A program made the translations under genes and the position numbers. This document shows, piece after piece, positions 44,733 to 53,277 of a DNA stretch of 64,000 bases (position 1 is its first letter; each line of letters opens with the position of its first letter). Source of the stretch: Streptomyces caelestis (GTDB lineage: Bacteria > Actinomycetota > Actinomycetes > Streptomycetales > Streptomycetaceae); NCBI RefSeq assembly GCF_001279005.1, contig NZ_LGCN01000228.1, forward strand, positions 176,478 to 240,477, read 5' to 3'. Below the pieces are notes generated by a model that was not told the origin of the DNA, did not search any database, and saw nothing but the letters and a program-made list of their open reading frames with translations.

Positions 44733-44768
44733 CCGGAGGCCCCGTGGAGTGATCCACGGGGCCTCCGG
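44733..44768. terminator. Terminator after tRNA-Arg, shared with convergent gene
   Basis: Perfect 16-bp arms CCGGAGGCCCCGTGGA (44733-44748) and TCCACGGGGCCTCCGG (44753-44768) with a 4-base loop. It lies between tRNA-Arg and the leftward oxidoreductase stop. Confidence 0.9.
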
Positions 44769-44798
44769 CGTTCGTCGTGACGGCGACCACCGGCCGGC

Positions 44799-46196
44799 TC
44801 AGGCCGCGGACGGCGGGATGTTCTGGTTGGCGTGGAAGAAGTTGTCCGGGTCGTAGGCGCGTTTGACCGCGGTCAGCCGGTCGTAGTTGTCGCGGTAGGT
44901 GGAGCGGACGCGCTCGGGGCCCTCCGCCTCGCCGAGGAAGTTGACGTACGAGCCGCCCATGGAGTGCGGGTGCAGGTCGGTCCAGTAGTCGACGCACCAC
45001 TGCCGGACCCGATCGGCGTTGGCCGGGTCGGGGTCGATGCCCGCGATGACGCCGGACCACGTCGCGTCCCGGTAGGCCCAGGCCGTCTCGCCGGGGGCGA
45101 CCCGGTGGGCCGCTCCGTCCACGGGATACAGGTGCATCGTCGACAGGGCGGTGGGGAGGGCCTGGCCGTACCTCTCGTGCACCGCGACGGCGTCGTCGGG
45201 GACGCCGTCGAAGAAGTCGCCGCGCCAGTACCACTGCAGCCCTTTGGGGACCAGTTCGTCGAACATGGTCTGCAGGGCGGGATAGGGCATCGGCGTGGCG
45301 AAGTGGAAGGCCGGCGGGGCCGGGTCGTTGACCACGGACAGCGTGTCCTCCAGGCGGCCGGTCTCCGGGTCGCCGGTGTGGCACCAGATCACGGCGCACA
45401 TCTTCTGCCCGTGGAGCGGTTCCGGGAAGGGCGGCCCGGGCGGGACGGTCATGAGCGCGAAGAACCCGCTGAGTTCCTCCGGCGCGGCGGGCAGGAACTC
45501 CCGGTACCAGCGCAGCACCTCCGGCGTGCGGTCGACCGGCCACACGGTCGCCGCGACCCCGACCGTGTCCACCGGGTGCAGCCGGTAGGTGAACGACGTG
45601 ACCACGCCGAAGTTGCCGCCACCGCCCCGCAGCGCCCACAGCAGGTCCGGGTGCTCCTTCTCGGAGACGGTGACGGCGCTGCCGTCGGCCAGGACGACGT
45701 CCGCGGCGACCAGGCTGTCGGCCGTCAGACCGTACGCGCGGGTCAGGTGGCCGTGCCCGCCGCCCAGGGTGAGCCCGCCGATCCCCGTGGTCGAGTTGAT
45801 CCCGGAGGGCACGCCGAGTCCGAAGGCGTGGGTCTCGTGGTCCAGGTCGCCCAGCAGGCTGCCCCCGCCCGCCTGCGCGGTCCCGGCCTCAGGGTCGACC
45901 CGCACCCACCGCATGGGGGAGAGGTCCAGGGTGAGCCCGTCGTCGACCAGGCACAGGCCCGGTCCGCTGTGCCCGCCGCCGCGCACCGCGAGGTCGACCC
46001 CGGTCTCCCGGGCGAAGGCGACGGTGGTCCGTACGTCCGCCGTGCCCGTGCACCGGGCGATGGCGGCCGGACGCCGGTCGATCATGGCGTTGTAGATGCT
46101 GCGGGCCTCGTCGTAATCGGTGTCCTGCGGTGTGACGACACGTCCCCGCAGGGCCGTGCGGAAGTTGTCGAGAGCAGTCGCGTCCATGCCGCTCAT
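44799..46196 (-). CDS. FAD-linked oxidoreductase, berberine-bridge-enzyme type
   Basis: A 465-residue flavoprotein of the VAO/PCMH fold. The FAD-binding half has AVRGGGHSGPG, whose His is the usual covalent FAD ligand, and GLTLGGGHGHLTRAYGLTADSL. The Cys that forms the second covalent bond in bicovalent members is not seen (SGINSTTGIGG), so attachment is probably single. The C-terminal BBE motif (YVNFLGE, YDPDNFFHANQNI) is present. There is no signal peptide. The start MSGMDATALDNF was chosen over an upstream low-quality extension. The substrate is unknown; members oxidise sugars, aromatics or antibiotic intermediates. Confidence 0.92.
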   Translation of the reverse strand: MSGMDATALDNFRTALRGRVVTPQDTDYDEARSIYNAMIDRRPAAIARCTGTADVRTTVAFARETGVDLAVRGGGHSGPGLCLVDDGLTLDLSPMRWVRVDPEAGTAQAGGGSLLGDLDHETHAFGLGVPSGINSTTGIGGLTLGGGHGHLTRAYGLTADSLVAADVVLADGSAVTVSEKEHPDLLWALRGGGGNFGVVTSFTYRLHPVDTVGVAATVWPVDRTPEVLRWYREFLPAAPEELSGFFALMTVPPGPPFPEPLHGQKMCAVIWCHTGDPETGRLEDTLSVVNDPAPPAFHFATPMPYPALQTMFDELVPKGLQWYWRGDFFDGVPDDAVAVHERYGQALPTALSTMHLYPVDGAAHRVAPGETAWAYRDATWSGVIAGIDPDPANADRVRQWCVDYWTDLHPHSMGGSYVNFLGEAEGPERVRSTYRDNYDRLTAVKRAYDPDNFFHANQNIPPSAA

Positions 46197-46308
46197 GAGC
46201 GGACACCCCTTGCGAAGGATTGCGGAGCCGGACGGCCGCGGTGGACGGAAGCGGCGGATCGGCCGGCGTTCGTCCGGGGCCCGGGGAGCGAATCCCCACT
46301 CCATTAAG

Positions 46309-46324
46309 TGTGATGCACATCACA
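46309..46324. promoter_or_regulatory. CRP/FNR-type site upstream of the flavin oxidoreductase
   Basis: TGTGATGCACATCACA contains a perfect TGTGA-N6-TCACA dyad, as bound by CRP-family regulators. It lies about 113 bases before the oxidoreductase start, in the 149-bp gap ahead of the leftward K+ channel gene's stop. Streptomyces has a Crp with a related GTGA-type consensus. Confidence 0.55.
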
Positions 46325-46345
46325 GGGTTGTGCGATGTGGGGAAG

Positions 46346-46903
46346 TCAGTCCGGAGGGCCGGGGTCTCCGTGACGGCGGAGCATGGTGCGGAGGTAGCTG
46401 CTCAGGGCGGTGGCCGCCGCCGTGAGGAAGATGAAGGTGTAGAGGATCTGCAGGATGGTCACCAGGCGGGCCGCCTCGCCGTGCGGGGTGATGTCGCCGT
46501 AACCGATGGTCGCGAGGGTGACCAGCGTGAAGTACAGGGCGTCAAGGCGGGTGTCGAGGCCGACGAGTTCACCGGGACGCTGGGCCAGGGCCAGGTAGGT
46601 GGTCGCGAAGACCAGGATGGACAGGGTCATCAGCAGGGGGATGACCAGTCCCGGGCGGATGTTCGGGATTCCGAGCAGGACGTGGACCACCTGCCTCAGC
46701 AGCAGGACGGCCACCAGCACCAGGGCGAGGACGAAGAGGGTCCAGCTCAGGACCGGCCGGTGCGGGCCCAGGCCGTCCAGGGGCAGGAGGAAGTAGGCGG
46801 TGACCATCACCACCGCGCCCCCCGCCCCGGCCAGCCCGGGCCAGAAGGCCCTCCAGTCCGCGAACGGGCGCTCTACGCCCGGGACTCGCGGCGTGGTGCG
46901 CAC
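46346..46903 (-). CDS. Two-pore-helix type K+ channel (ion channel family)
   Basis: A 185-residue membrane protein with four hydrophobic helices and a K+ selectivity filter (TLATIGYGDITPHGEAARL) between the last two. Two extra N-terminal helices (about 12-30 and 38-60) precede the pore module. No voltage-sensor arginines and no RCK domain. The GTG at 46903 overlaps the end of the upstream membrane-protein gene by 31 bases, so the start may be further in. Confidence 0.87.
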   Translation of the reverse strand: MRTTPRVPGVERPFADWRAFWPGLAGAGGAVVMVTAYFLLPLDGLGPHRPVLSWTLFVLALVLVAVLLLRQVVHVLLGIPNIRPGLVIPLLMTLSILVFATTYLALAQRPGELVGLDTRLDALYFTLVTLATIGYGDITPHGEAARLVTILQILYTFIFLTAAATALSSYLRTMLRRHGDPGPPD

Positions 46904-47304
46904 AGGGCCCAGATGATGAAGCCGTCGATGATGATGAGGGCGACCGCCCAGACCGGCGCGTGGGGCAGCCACACGAAGTTGGCGACCATGCTGAGCCCGG
47001 CCAGCGCGATGCCCACCACGCGGGCCCAGGTGGCCCCGGTGAACAGGGCGAGACCGGCGACGGTCACCAGGGCGCCGAGGATCAGGTGGATCCAGCCCCA
47101 GCCGGTCAGGCTGAACTCGTAGGTGAAGTTCTGGGTGGTGACGAAGACGTCGTCCTGGGCGATGGCGGCGATGCCCTGGAAGATCGCCATGATGCCGCCG
47201 AACGTCATCAGGACCGCCGCCGCCGCCGTCCAACTCGTGGCCCAAGGGCTTTTCGCCTCCCACCCGGCCTGGTGGTGGCGCGTGCCGCTGACATTGCTCG
47301 CCAT
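46873..47304 (-). CDS. DUF7144-type four-helix membrane protein
   Basis: A 143-residue protein with four transmembrane helices (about 25-47, 65-85, 90-108, 114-136) and a polar N-terminus MASNVSGTRHHQAGWE. I match it to the actinobacterial DUF7144 family, function unknown. Its end overlaps the K+ channel gene, so the two are probably cotranscribed. Confidence 0.85.
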   Translation of the reverse strand: MASNVSGTRHHQAGWEAKSPWATSWTAAAAVLMTFGGIMAIFQGIAAIAQDDVFVTTQNFTYEFSLTGWGWIHLILGALVTVAGLALFTGATWARVVGIALAGLSMVANFVWLPHAPVWAVALIIIDGFIIWALCAPRRESRA

Positions 47305-47387
47305 GTGTCCGACCTTTCGGCTGTCCCCGAGCGTTACGGCCCCTCAACCAGGCTTGCACTCCGGCCCGCACTCGGCACCTCGGTGTC

Positions 47388-47864
47388 TCAGTCGGTGCGG
47401 CAGTGCTCCTCCAGGTAGTCGGCCGCGACCGTGTTCGCGCGGCGGAACCAGTCGTGGAGCACGGCGATCTCCTCCGGGGTGTAGTCGGCGAAGAGCTCGT
47501 TGACGCGGGCGTAGTAGGGGTCGTAGATCTCGCGCGTGCGGGCCAGGGCGTCCGGCAGCGCTTCCACGCGGACGCGGCGGCGGTCCGCGGGGTCGGGGCG
47601 GCGGGTGATGTAGCCCGCGCGTTCCAGGCGGTTGAGGATCCCGGTCATCGCGCCCGTCGTGACGTGGACGCGGTCCGCCAGCTCGCCGGCCGTGAGCAAG
47701 TCCTCGCCGGCCTCGATGACGAAGGCGAAACAGGTCAGGTCGGTGACGTTCAGACCGGCCTGCTGGGCGATCTCGTGCCGGCCCACCAGGTGGGTCGCGA
47801 CGAGCCGGTCCATCGCCCGCAGCGCCTGCTCCGGCGTGGCGGGCCGGTGCGGCTTGGCTTGCAT
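47388..47864 (-). CDS. MarR-family regulator
   Basis: A 158-residue winged-helix regulator: LTAGELADRVHVTTGAMTGILNRLERAGYITRRPDPADRRRVRVEAL spans the recognition helix and wing (about 57-105). It is divergent from the small membrane protein at 47960 and an AATCTCT/AGAGATT dyad lies between them. The downstream membrane protein and K+ channel could share its transcript. Confidence 0.92.
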   Translation of the reverse strand: MQAKPHRPATPEQALRAMDRLVATHLVGRHEIAQQAGLNVTDLTCFAFVIEAGEDLLTAGELADRVHVTTGAMTGILNRLERAGYITRRPDPADRRRVRVEALPDALARTREIYDPYYARVNELFADYTPEEIAVLHDWFRRANTVAADYLEEHCRTD

Positions 47865-47908
47865 TCCGGTTTCCTCGTTTCTCTTAGATTGTGAGGGGCT
47901 TCATGATA

Positions 47909-47931
47909 AATCTCTTACGACATGAGAGATT
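47909..47931. promoter_or_regulatory. Probable MarR operator
   Basis: Inverted 7-bp arms AATCTCT (47909-47915) and AGAGATT (47925-47931) with a 9-base spacer sit in the 95-bp divergent gap between marR and the HGxxPAAW gene. Confidence 0.6.
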
Positions 47932-47959
47932 CTGGCGTCGGTGGCGGAGGGGTGGACAC

Positions 47960-48361
47960 GTGAGCGCGCATTCATATGACCACGGGCACACGGTTGCGGG
48001 GTGGACGGGTTTCGGGATCGCCGGGGCCGGTGCCGCGGTCGTGGGGTTCGGGATCGTCACGGTGTCCGGACCGCTGCTGGTGGGCGGGGCGTCGATCGCG
48101 CTCGCGGGCCTCGTCGTCACCTGGGTGCTGCACCTCGCCGGGTGGGGCAAGCCGCCGGGGCCCCGGCCGAGGGAGCAGTGGGGGTGGCGGGTGCGGGACC
48201 TGAGCGCCCGGCAGGGGCACGCGGAGTGCCTGGGCTGCCGGCTGGCGGGCCGGGGGCGGGGCGGGGTGCGGGCGGCGGCCGGGCCGGTCGTCGTACCCGC
48301 GGCGCGCGGTGGCGCACCGGACGCGCGGCCTTCCGTGGGGGCGGGGCGGACCGACGGCTGA
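47960..48361 (+). CDS. HGxxPAAW-type small membrane protein
   Basis: A 133-residue protein starting MSAHSYDHGHTVAGWTG, the signature of a small actinobacterial family, followed by two transmembrane helices (about 15-38 and 45-65). The remaining 65 residues are Arg/Gly-rich with a CLGC pair and look disordered. GGAGGGG stands ahead of the GTG. The role is unknown; its divergence from marR suggests control by that regulator. Confidence 0.78.
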   Translation: MSAHSYDHGHTVAGWTGFGIAGAGAAVVGFGIVTVSGPLLVGGASIALAGLVVTWVLHLAGWGKPPGPRPREQWGWRVRDLSARQGHAECLGCRLAGRGRGGVRAAAGPVVVPAARGGAPDARPSVGAGRTDG

Positions 48362-48402
48362 ACCACGGCCGTTGTCGGTGGTGCCCCCTAGTCTCGGCAG
48401 AG

Positions 48403-49275
48403 ATGGCACAGGCGTGGAGATGCTCGGGGCTGCGGTGGTCGGCGGACGGTCCCGTGCTGGCGTGGGAGGGCGGCCGGCGCTCCGTGCTGACCCGGGGGAA
48501 ACGGGTGGCCTTCGGGGTCGGGGAAGGGGGAGGGCGGACATGCGTGGGGGCACGGGGGAACGCGTGTCCGCTCGGGGCGGCGGTCCCGGGGCGGAGCACG
48601 GGGGCGCGCTGTGAGGAGTGCGCCCGGCTGGACCGGGCGCACTCGGTGGCCGCCGACACCCTCGCGGACGATCCGCGGCCCTACCGCGTGTACCTGGCGT
48701 GGTTCGGGCCCGGGATGGCCAAGGTCGGGATCACCGCCGTGCGGCGCGGGCCGGCGCGGCTGCTGGAGCAGGGTGCGGTCTGCTTCAGCTGGCTGGGGAC
48801 CGGGCCGCTGATGGCGGCGCGGCGCACCGAGGAACTGCTGCGCGCCGCGCTCCGCGTGCCCGACCGGATCCCCTACGCCGACAAGCGGGCGGTGCGGGCG
48901 GTCCTCCCGGCGGGGGAGGGGGACCGGGCGGCCGAGATCGCCGGGTTGCACGCGCGGGCGGTCGCCCTGGACGGGTGGCCGGAGTCGCTCGCCCGTGAGC
49001 CGTTCCGGCCGGTCGACCACGTCGGGGTGTTCGGGCTGGCGGGGGTGCCGGCCGCCGTGGGAGAGGTGAGCGAGCTGGTCGCCGGGGGCGCGGTGAGCGG
49101 GGAGCTGGTGGCCGCCGCCGGTCCGGATCTGCATCTGGCGACGGGGAGGGGGGTCGTGGTGCTGGACACCCGGCTGCTGACCGGATGGGGACTGCTCCCG
49201 GCCGGGGGGCGGGAGTCCGCGGTGCCGGTCAGGGCGGTCAGGGAGCGGGCGGCGGCGCAGGAGGGGCTGTTCTGA
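48403..49275 (+). CDS. DUF2797 domain protein
   Basis: A 290-residue soluble protein. The first third has Cys-containing blocks (CVGARGNACPLG, RCEECARLDRAHS) that could bind a metal. The core AWFGPGMAKVGITAVRRGPARLLEQGAVCFSWLGTGPLM is a GIY-YIG-like segment (VGIT and R spaced as in that fold). DUF2797 function is not established. The gene stands alone between the HGxxPAAW gene and a two-component operon. Confidence 0.87.
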   Translation: MAQAWRCSGLRWSADGPVLAWEGGRRSVLTRGKRVAFGVGEGGGRTCVGARGNACPLGAAVPGRSTGARCEECARLDRAHSVAADTLADDPRPYRVYLAWFGPGMAKVGITAVRRGPARLLEQGAVCFSWLGTGPLMAARRTEELLRAALRVPDRIPYADKRAVRAVLPAGEGDRAAEIAGLHARAVALDGWPESLAREPFRPVDHVGVFGLAGVPAAVGEVSELVAGGAVSGELVAAAGPDLHLATGRGVVVLDTRLLTGWGLLPAGGRESAVPVRAVRERAAAQEGLF

Positions 49276-49562
49276 CCCGGGGCCGTTCGTGGAAGAACCG
49301 GCGCGGGCCGCCGGCTAGGTCGTCGTGGACATCGAGGCGCCAGGCGGCCAGGTGACCGGCGTTCATGGCCACGGCGATCACCCCGTGCGCGAGTGCCGCC
49401 GCCGTCGGGACGGTCCGGGACACCGGGGTCTGCCAGGAGGCCGTCACATACCAGCGGGCCCGGCTCCTCGGCCTGCCCGGCCGAGCGGGGCCTGTGGGTT
49501 TCTCAGGTAAAACACAGGTTCCCGAAAGGGTGCTCTCAGAGGCCCCGGACATCGTGTGCGGT
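49276..49562. other. Promoter region of the two-component/glycosylation operon
   Basis: A 287-bp gap without a credible gene. GGTAAAACACAGG (near 49506) and GAAAGGG lie ahead of the response regulator start; I cannot assign hexamers firmly. Confidence 0.4.
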
Positions 49563-50303
49563 ATGACCACGATCTCGCCCCAGGGGCGCACCGAACTGCT
49601 GAGGCCGGACGGGAGCCCCGTCCGCGTGCTTGTGGTGGACGACGAGCAGTCGATCACCGAGCTGCTGTCCATGGCCCTGCGGTACGAGGGCTGGCAGATC
49701 CGCAGCGCGGGGGACGGCCAGGGGGCCCTCCGCGCCGCACGCGAGTTCCGGCCCGACGCCGTCGTGCTGGACATGATGCTGCCGGACATGAACGGACTGG
49801 CCATCCTCGGCCGGCTGCGCCGCGAGCTGCCGGACGTGCCCGTGCTGTTCCTCACCGCCAAGGACGCCGTCGAGGACCGCATCGCCGGACTGACCGCCGG
49901 CGGGGACGACTACGTCACCAAGCCGTTCAGCCTGGAGGAGGTCGTCGCCCGGCTGCGCGGACTGATCCGCCGCTCCGGCGCGGCCGACCGCCGCTCCGAG
50001 TCGATGCTGGTCGTCGGCGACCTCACCCTCGACGAGGACAGCCACGAGGTCACCCGCGGCGGCGACGACATCCACCTCACCGCCACCGAGTTCGAGCTGC
50101 TGCGCTTCCTGATGCGCAATCCGCGGCGCGTGCTCAGCAAGGCCCAGATCCTCGACCGGGTCTGGTCGTACGACTTCGGCGGGCAGGCGAACGTCGTCGA
50201 GCTGTACATCTCGTACCTGCGCAGGAAGATCGACGCGGGCCGGGAGCCGATGATCCACACCCGGCGCGGCGCCGGCTACATGATCAAGCCCGCCGTCTCG
50301 TGA
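49563..50303 (+). CDS. OmpR/PhoB-family response regulator
   Basis: A 246-residue regulator. The receiver domain (20-133) has the DD pocket (VVDDEQS), phospho-acceptor Asp (VVLDMMLPDMNG), Thr (FLTAK) and Lys (DDYVTKPFS). The C-terminal winged helix (150-243) has LTATEFELLRFLMRNPRRVLSKAQILDRVWSYDFGG. Its stop overlaps the sensor kinase start by four bases. It probably controls this operon and other targets. Confidence 0.95.
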   Translation: MTTISPQGRTELLRPDGSPVRVLVVDDEQSITELLSMALRYEGWQIRSAGDGQGALRAAREFRPDAVVLDMMLPDMNGLAILGRLRRELPDVPVLFLTAKDAVEDRIAGLTAGGDDYVTKPFSLEEVVARLRGLIRRSGAADRRSESMLVVGDLTLDEDSHEVTRGGDDIHLTATEFELLRFLMRNPRRVLSKAQILDRVWSYDFGGQANVVELYISYLRRKIDAGREPMIHTRRGAGYMIKPAVS

Positions 50304-51877
50304 GCGGACGACGGCGGCCGCGTCCGCAGCGGCGGGCACGCTCCCCGCGCACCCTGCGGACACGGCTCGTCGTCGCGTCCGTGGTGCTGATCGCGGTGGT
50401 GTGCGCGGTGATCGGCACCGTGACCACGCTGGCGCTGCGGTCCCACCTGTACGAGCAACTGGACGGGCAGCTGAAGGAGGTCGCGGCGCGCGCGTCGGGC
50501 GCCTTCGGGCCGCCGGGACAAGGCGGGGACGGAGTCGGCCGGGAGCCCAAGCCGGTCGATCTCACCGAGTTCGTCGCCCACGGCCCGCAGCCGAGCCACA
50601 CCATCGCGGCGAAGGTCGAGGAGGGCGCCGTCACGGAGGCCCTGTACGGAAAGAAGTCCGAGGACGACTTCTCGATGAGCGCCAAGTCGCTGGACGTGGC
50701 CCAGACCACCGCACTCGGCTCCGTCGCCCGGGACTTCACCGAGCACACCGTGGACATCCCCGGCCTCGGGACCTACCGCGCCGTCTACCGAGCAGGTCCC
50801 AACGGCGCCTTCTACACCGCCCTCCCCACGGCGGACGTCGACAACACCATCAACACCCTGATCCTCGTCGAGATCAGCGTCACCGCCGCCGGGCTCATCG
50901 CCGCGTCCCTGGCCGGAGCCGTCATCGTCGGCGTCGCCACCCGCCCCCTCCGCAAGGTCGCCGCCACCGCCACCCGCGTCTCCGAACTGCCCCTGCACAC
51001 CGGTGAGGTGCACCTCAAGGAGCGCGTCCCCGAGTCCGAGTGCGATCCGCACAGCGAGGTCGGCCGGGTCGGCGCCGCCCTCAACCGGATGCTCGACCAC
51101 GTCCACGGGGCGCTGCACGCCCGGCAGGAGAGCGAGACCCGGGTACGGCAGTTCGTCGCGGACGCCAGCCACGAGCTGCGCACACCGCTGGCCTCCATCC
51201 GGGGCTACGCCGAACTCACCCGGCGCGGCCGGGAACAGGTCGGCCCCGACACCCGGCACGCGCTCGGCCGGATCGAGTCCGAGGCGAGCCGGATGACCCT
51301 GCTCGTCGAGGACCTGCTGCTGCTCGCCCGGCTGGACGCGGGACGTCCCCTGCAGTTCGAGGAGACCGACCTCGTCCCGCTCGTCGTGGACACCGTCAGC
51401 GACGCCCGCGCCGCCGGCCAGGAGCACGTCTGGCGGCTCGAACTGCCCGACGAGCCCGCGCCGGTGTGCGCCGACGCCGCCCGGCTCCAGCAGGTCCTCG
51501 TCAACCTGCTCGGCAACGCCCGCAACCACACCCCGCCGGGCACCACCGTCACCGCCCGGGTGCGCCGCGACGGTCCCTGGCTCTGCCTCGACGTGGTCGA
51601 CAACGGGCCGGGCATTCCGACCGCACTGCTCCCGCGCATCTTCGAACGGTTCGCGCGCGGCGACTCGGCACGCACCCGTGCCACCGGTTCGACCGGTCTG
51701 GGCCTGGCCATCGTGCAGGCCGTGGCGACCGCGCACGGCGGTGCCGTGACCGTCGACAGCGTGCCGGGGCACACCGCTTTCACGCTCCGTCTCCCCGCCG
51801 TCGAACCGCGGTCGGCGCCCGAGCCGTACCCACAGCCGCGGCACAGCCTCACCACATGGGCACGACAGGGCGCCTGA
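50300..51877 (+). CDS. Membrane sensor histidine kinase
   Basis: A 525-residue HisKA kinase, partner of the preceding regulator. TM1 (about 20-47) and TM2 (about 188-213) enclose a 140-residue extracellular sensor region of no recognised fold. HAMP, then H-box (DASHELRTPLASIRGY), N-box (VNLLGNARNHTPPG), G1 (VDNGPGIP), F (FERFARGDS) and G2 (STGLGLAIVQAV) are all intact. The GTG start is coupled to the regulator's stop. Confidence 0.95.
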   Translation: MSGRRRPRPQRRARSPRTLRTRLVVASVVLIAVVCAVIGTVTTLALRSHLYEQLDGQLKEVAARASGAFGPPGQGGDGVGREPKPVDLTEFVAHGPQPSHTIAAKVEEGAVTEALYGKKSEDDFSMSAKSLDVAQTTALGSVARDFTEHTVDIPGLGTYRAVYRAGPNGAFYTALPTADVDNTINTLILVEISVTAAGLIAASLAGAVIVGVATRPLRKVAATATRVSELPLHTGEVHLKERVPESECDPHSEVGRVGAALNRMLDHVHGALHARQESETRVRQFVADASHELRTPLASIRGYAELTRRGREQVGPDTRHALGRIESEASRMTLLVEDLLLLARLDAGRPLQFEETDLVPLVVDTVSDARAAGQEHVWRLELPDEPAPVCADAARLQQVLVNLLGNARNHTPPGTTVTARVRRDGPWLCLDVVDNGPGIPTALLPRIFERFARGDSARTRATGSTGLGLAIVQAVATAHGGAVTVDSVPGHTAFTLRLPAVEPRSAPEPYPQPRHSLTTWARQGA

Positions 51878-51891
51878 GCAGAGTCGGTTCC

Positions 51892-53277
51892 ATGCGAACC
51901 GATTCTTCTCCCGGCACCCTGCCGGCGCGGGAGCACCTCCCGGCCGCCGGAGCGGGCACGCCGGTCCTGGACGTCGTGATCCCCGTCTACAACGAGGAGA
52001 AGGACCTCAAGCCGTGCGTCCGCAGACTGCACGAGCACCTGACCCGCACCTTCCCCTACGCCTTCCGCATCACGATCGCCGACAACGCCTCCACGGACGG
52101 CACCCCGCACGTGGCCGGCCGGCTGGCGGAACGGTTTCCGCGGGTGCGGTCGGTGCGCCTGGAGCAGAAGGGGCGCGGCCGGGCGCTGCGGACCGTCTGG
52201 TCCGCCTCGGACGCCCCCGTCCTCGCCTACATGGACGTGGACCTGTCCACCGACCTCAACGCGCTGCTCCCGCTGGTCGCCCCGCTGATCTCCGGCCACT
52301 CCGACCTCGCCATCGGCTCCCGGCTGAGCCGCAGCTCACGCGTGGTGCGGGGCGCCAAACGGGAGTTCATCAGCCGCTCGTACAACCTGATCCTGCGCGG
52401 CTCGCTGCAGGCCCGCTTCTCCGACGCGCAGTGCGGGTTCAAGGCGATCCGCCGTGACGTGGCCCAGGTGCTGCTGCCGCTGGTGGAGGACAGCGGCTGG
52501 TTCTTCGACACCGAGCTGCTGGTCCTCTCCGAGCGCGCGGGCCTGCGCATCCACGAGGTGCCGGTCGACTGGGTCGACGACCCCGACTCCACCGTGCGCA
52601 TCGTGAGGACGGCGACCGACGACCTCAAGGGCGTCTGGCGGGTCGGCAGGGCGCTGGCCACCGGTTCGCTGCCGCTGGACCGGCTCGCCCGGCCCTTCGG
52701 CGACGACCCGCGCGACCGGGACATCGAGGACGTGCCGCGGGGACTGGCCCGCCAGCTGGTCGGCTTCTGCGTCGTCGGCGTCCTGTCCACCCTCTTCTAC
52801 CTGCTGCTCTACAGCGGCTTCCGCACCTTCACCGGCTCCCAGACCGCCAACGGGCTCGCCCTGCTGGTCTCCGCGGTCGCCAACACCGCCGCCAACCGGC
52901 GGCTCACCTTCGGCGTGCGGGGGCGCGGCGGTGCCGTACGGCACCAGGCGCAGGGCCTGGTCGTCCTCGGCATCGGTCTCGCCCTGACCAGCGGCTCGCT
53001 CGCCGCGTTGAACGCCGCCACCAGCGACCCGGCCCACTCCACCGAGCTGGCGGTCCTCGTCGCGGCCAACCTCGCGGCGACCGTGCTGCGGTTCCTGCTC
53101 TTCCGCGCGTGGGTGTTCCCGGACCGTGACCGGTTCCCCGAGACCGCCTCCGCCCGGCAGGACGCCCCCGCCGCCTCCGCCCGGCAGGACGCGACCCTGC
53201 CGCTCCAGCAGGTCCGCGCGCCGCTGCCCGCCCGTCCGTCCCGGCCTTCCGACCACGAACCGAGGGACTTCCGATGA
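51892..53277 (+). CDS. GT2 dolichyl/undecaprenyl-phosphate sugar transferase fused to GtrA
   Basis: A 461-residue fusion. The N-terminal GT2 domain (25-270) has VVIPVYNEEKDLKPCV, DNASTDGT, the metal site YMDVDLSTD and a C-terminal FFDTELLVLSERAG motif typical of polyprenyl-phosphate glycosyltransferases. A GtrA domain of four helices follows (about 295-420). It should make and flip a polyprenyl-phosphate sugar. The last 45 residues are disordered, with a repeated ASARQDA unit. The start MRTDSSPG lies 15 bases after the kinase stop. Confidence 0.92.
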   Translation: MRTDSSPGTLPAREHLPAAGAGTPVLDVVIPVYNEEKDLKPCVRRLHEHLTRTFPYAFRITIADNASTDGTPHVAGRLAERFPRVRSVRLEQKGRGRALRTVWSASDAPVLAYMDVDLSTDLNALLPLVAPLISGHSDLAIGSRLSRSSRVVRGAKREFISRSYNLILRGSLQARFSDAQCGFKAIRRDVAQVLLPLVEDSGWFFDTELLVLSERAGLRIHEVPVDWVDDPDSTVRIVRTATDDLKGVWRVGRALATGSLPLDRLARPFGDDPRDRDIEDVPRGLARQLVGFCVVGVLSTLFYLLLYSGFRTFTGSQTANGLALLVSAVANTAANRRLTFGVRGRGGAVRHQAQGLVVLGIGLALTSGSLAALNAATSDPAHSTELAVLVAANLAATVLRFLLFRAWVFPDRDRFPETASARQDAPAASARQDATLPLQQVRAPLPARPSRPSDHEPRDFR

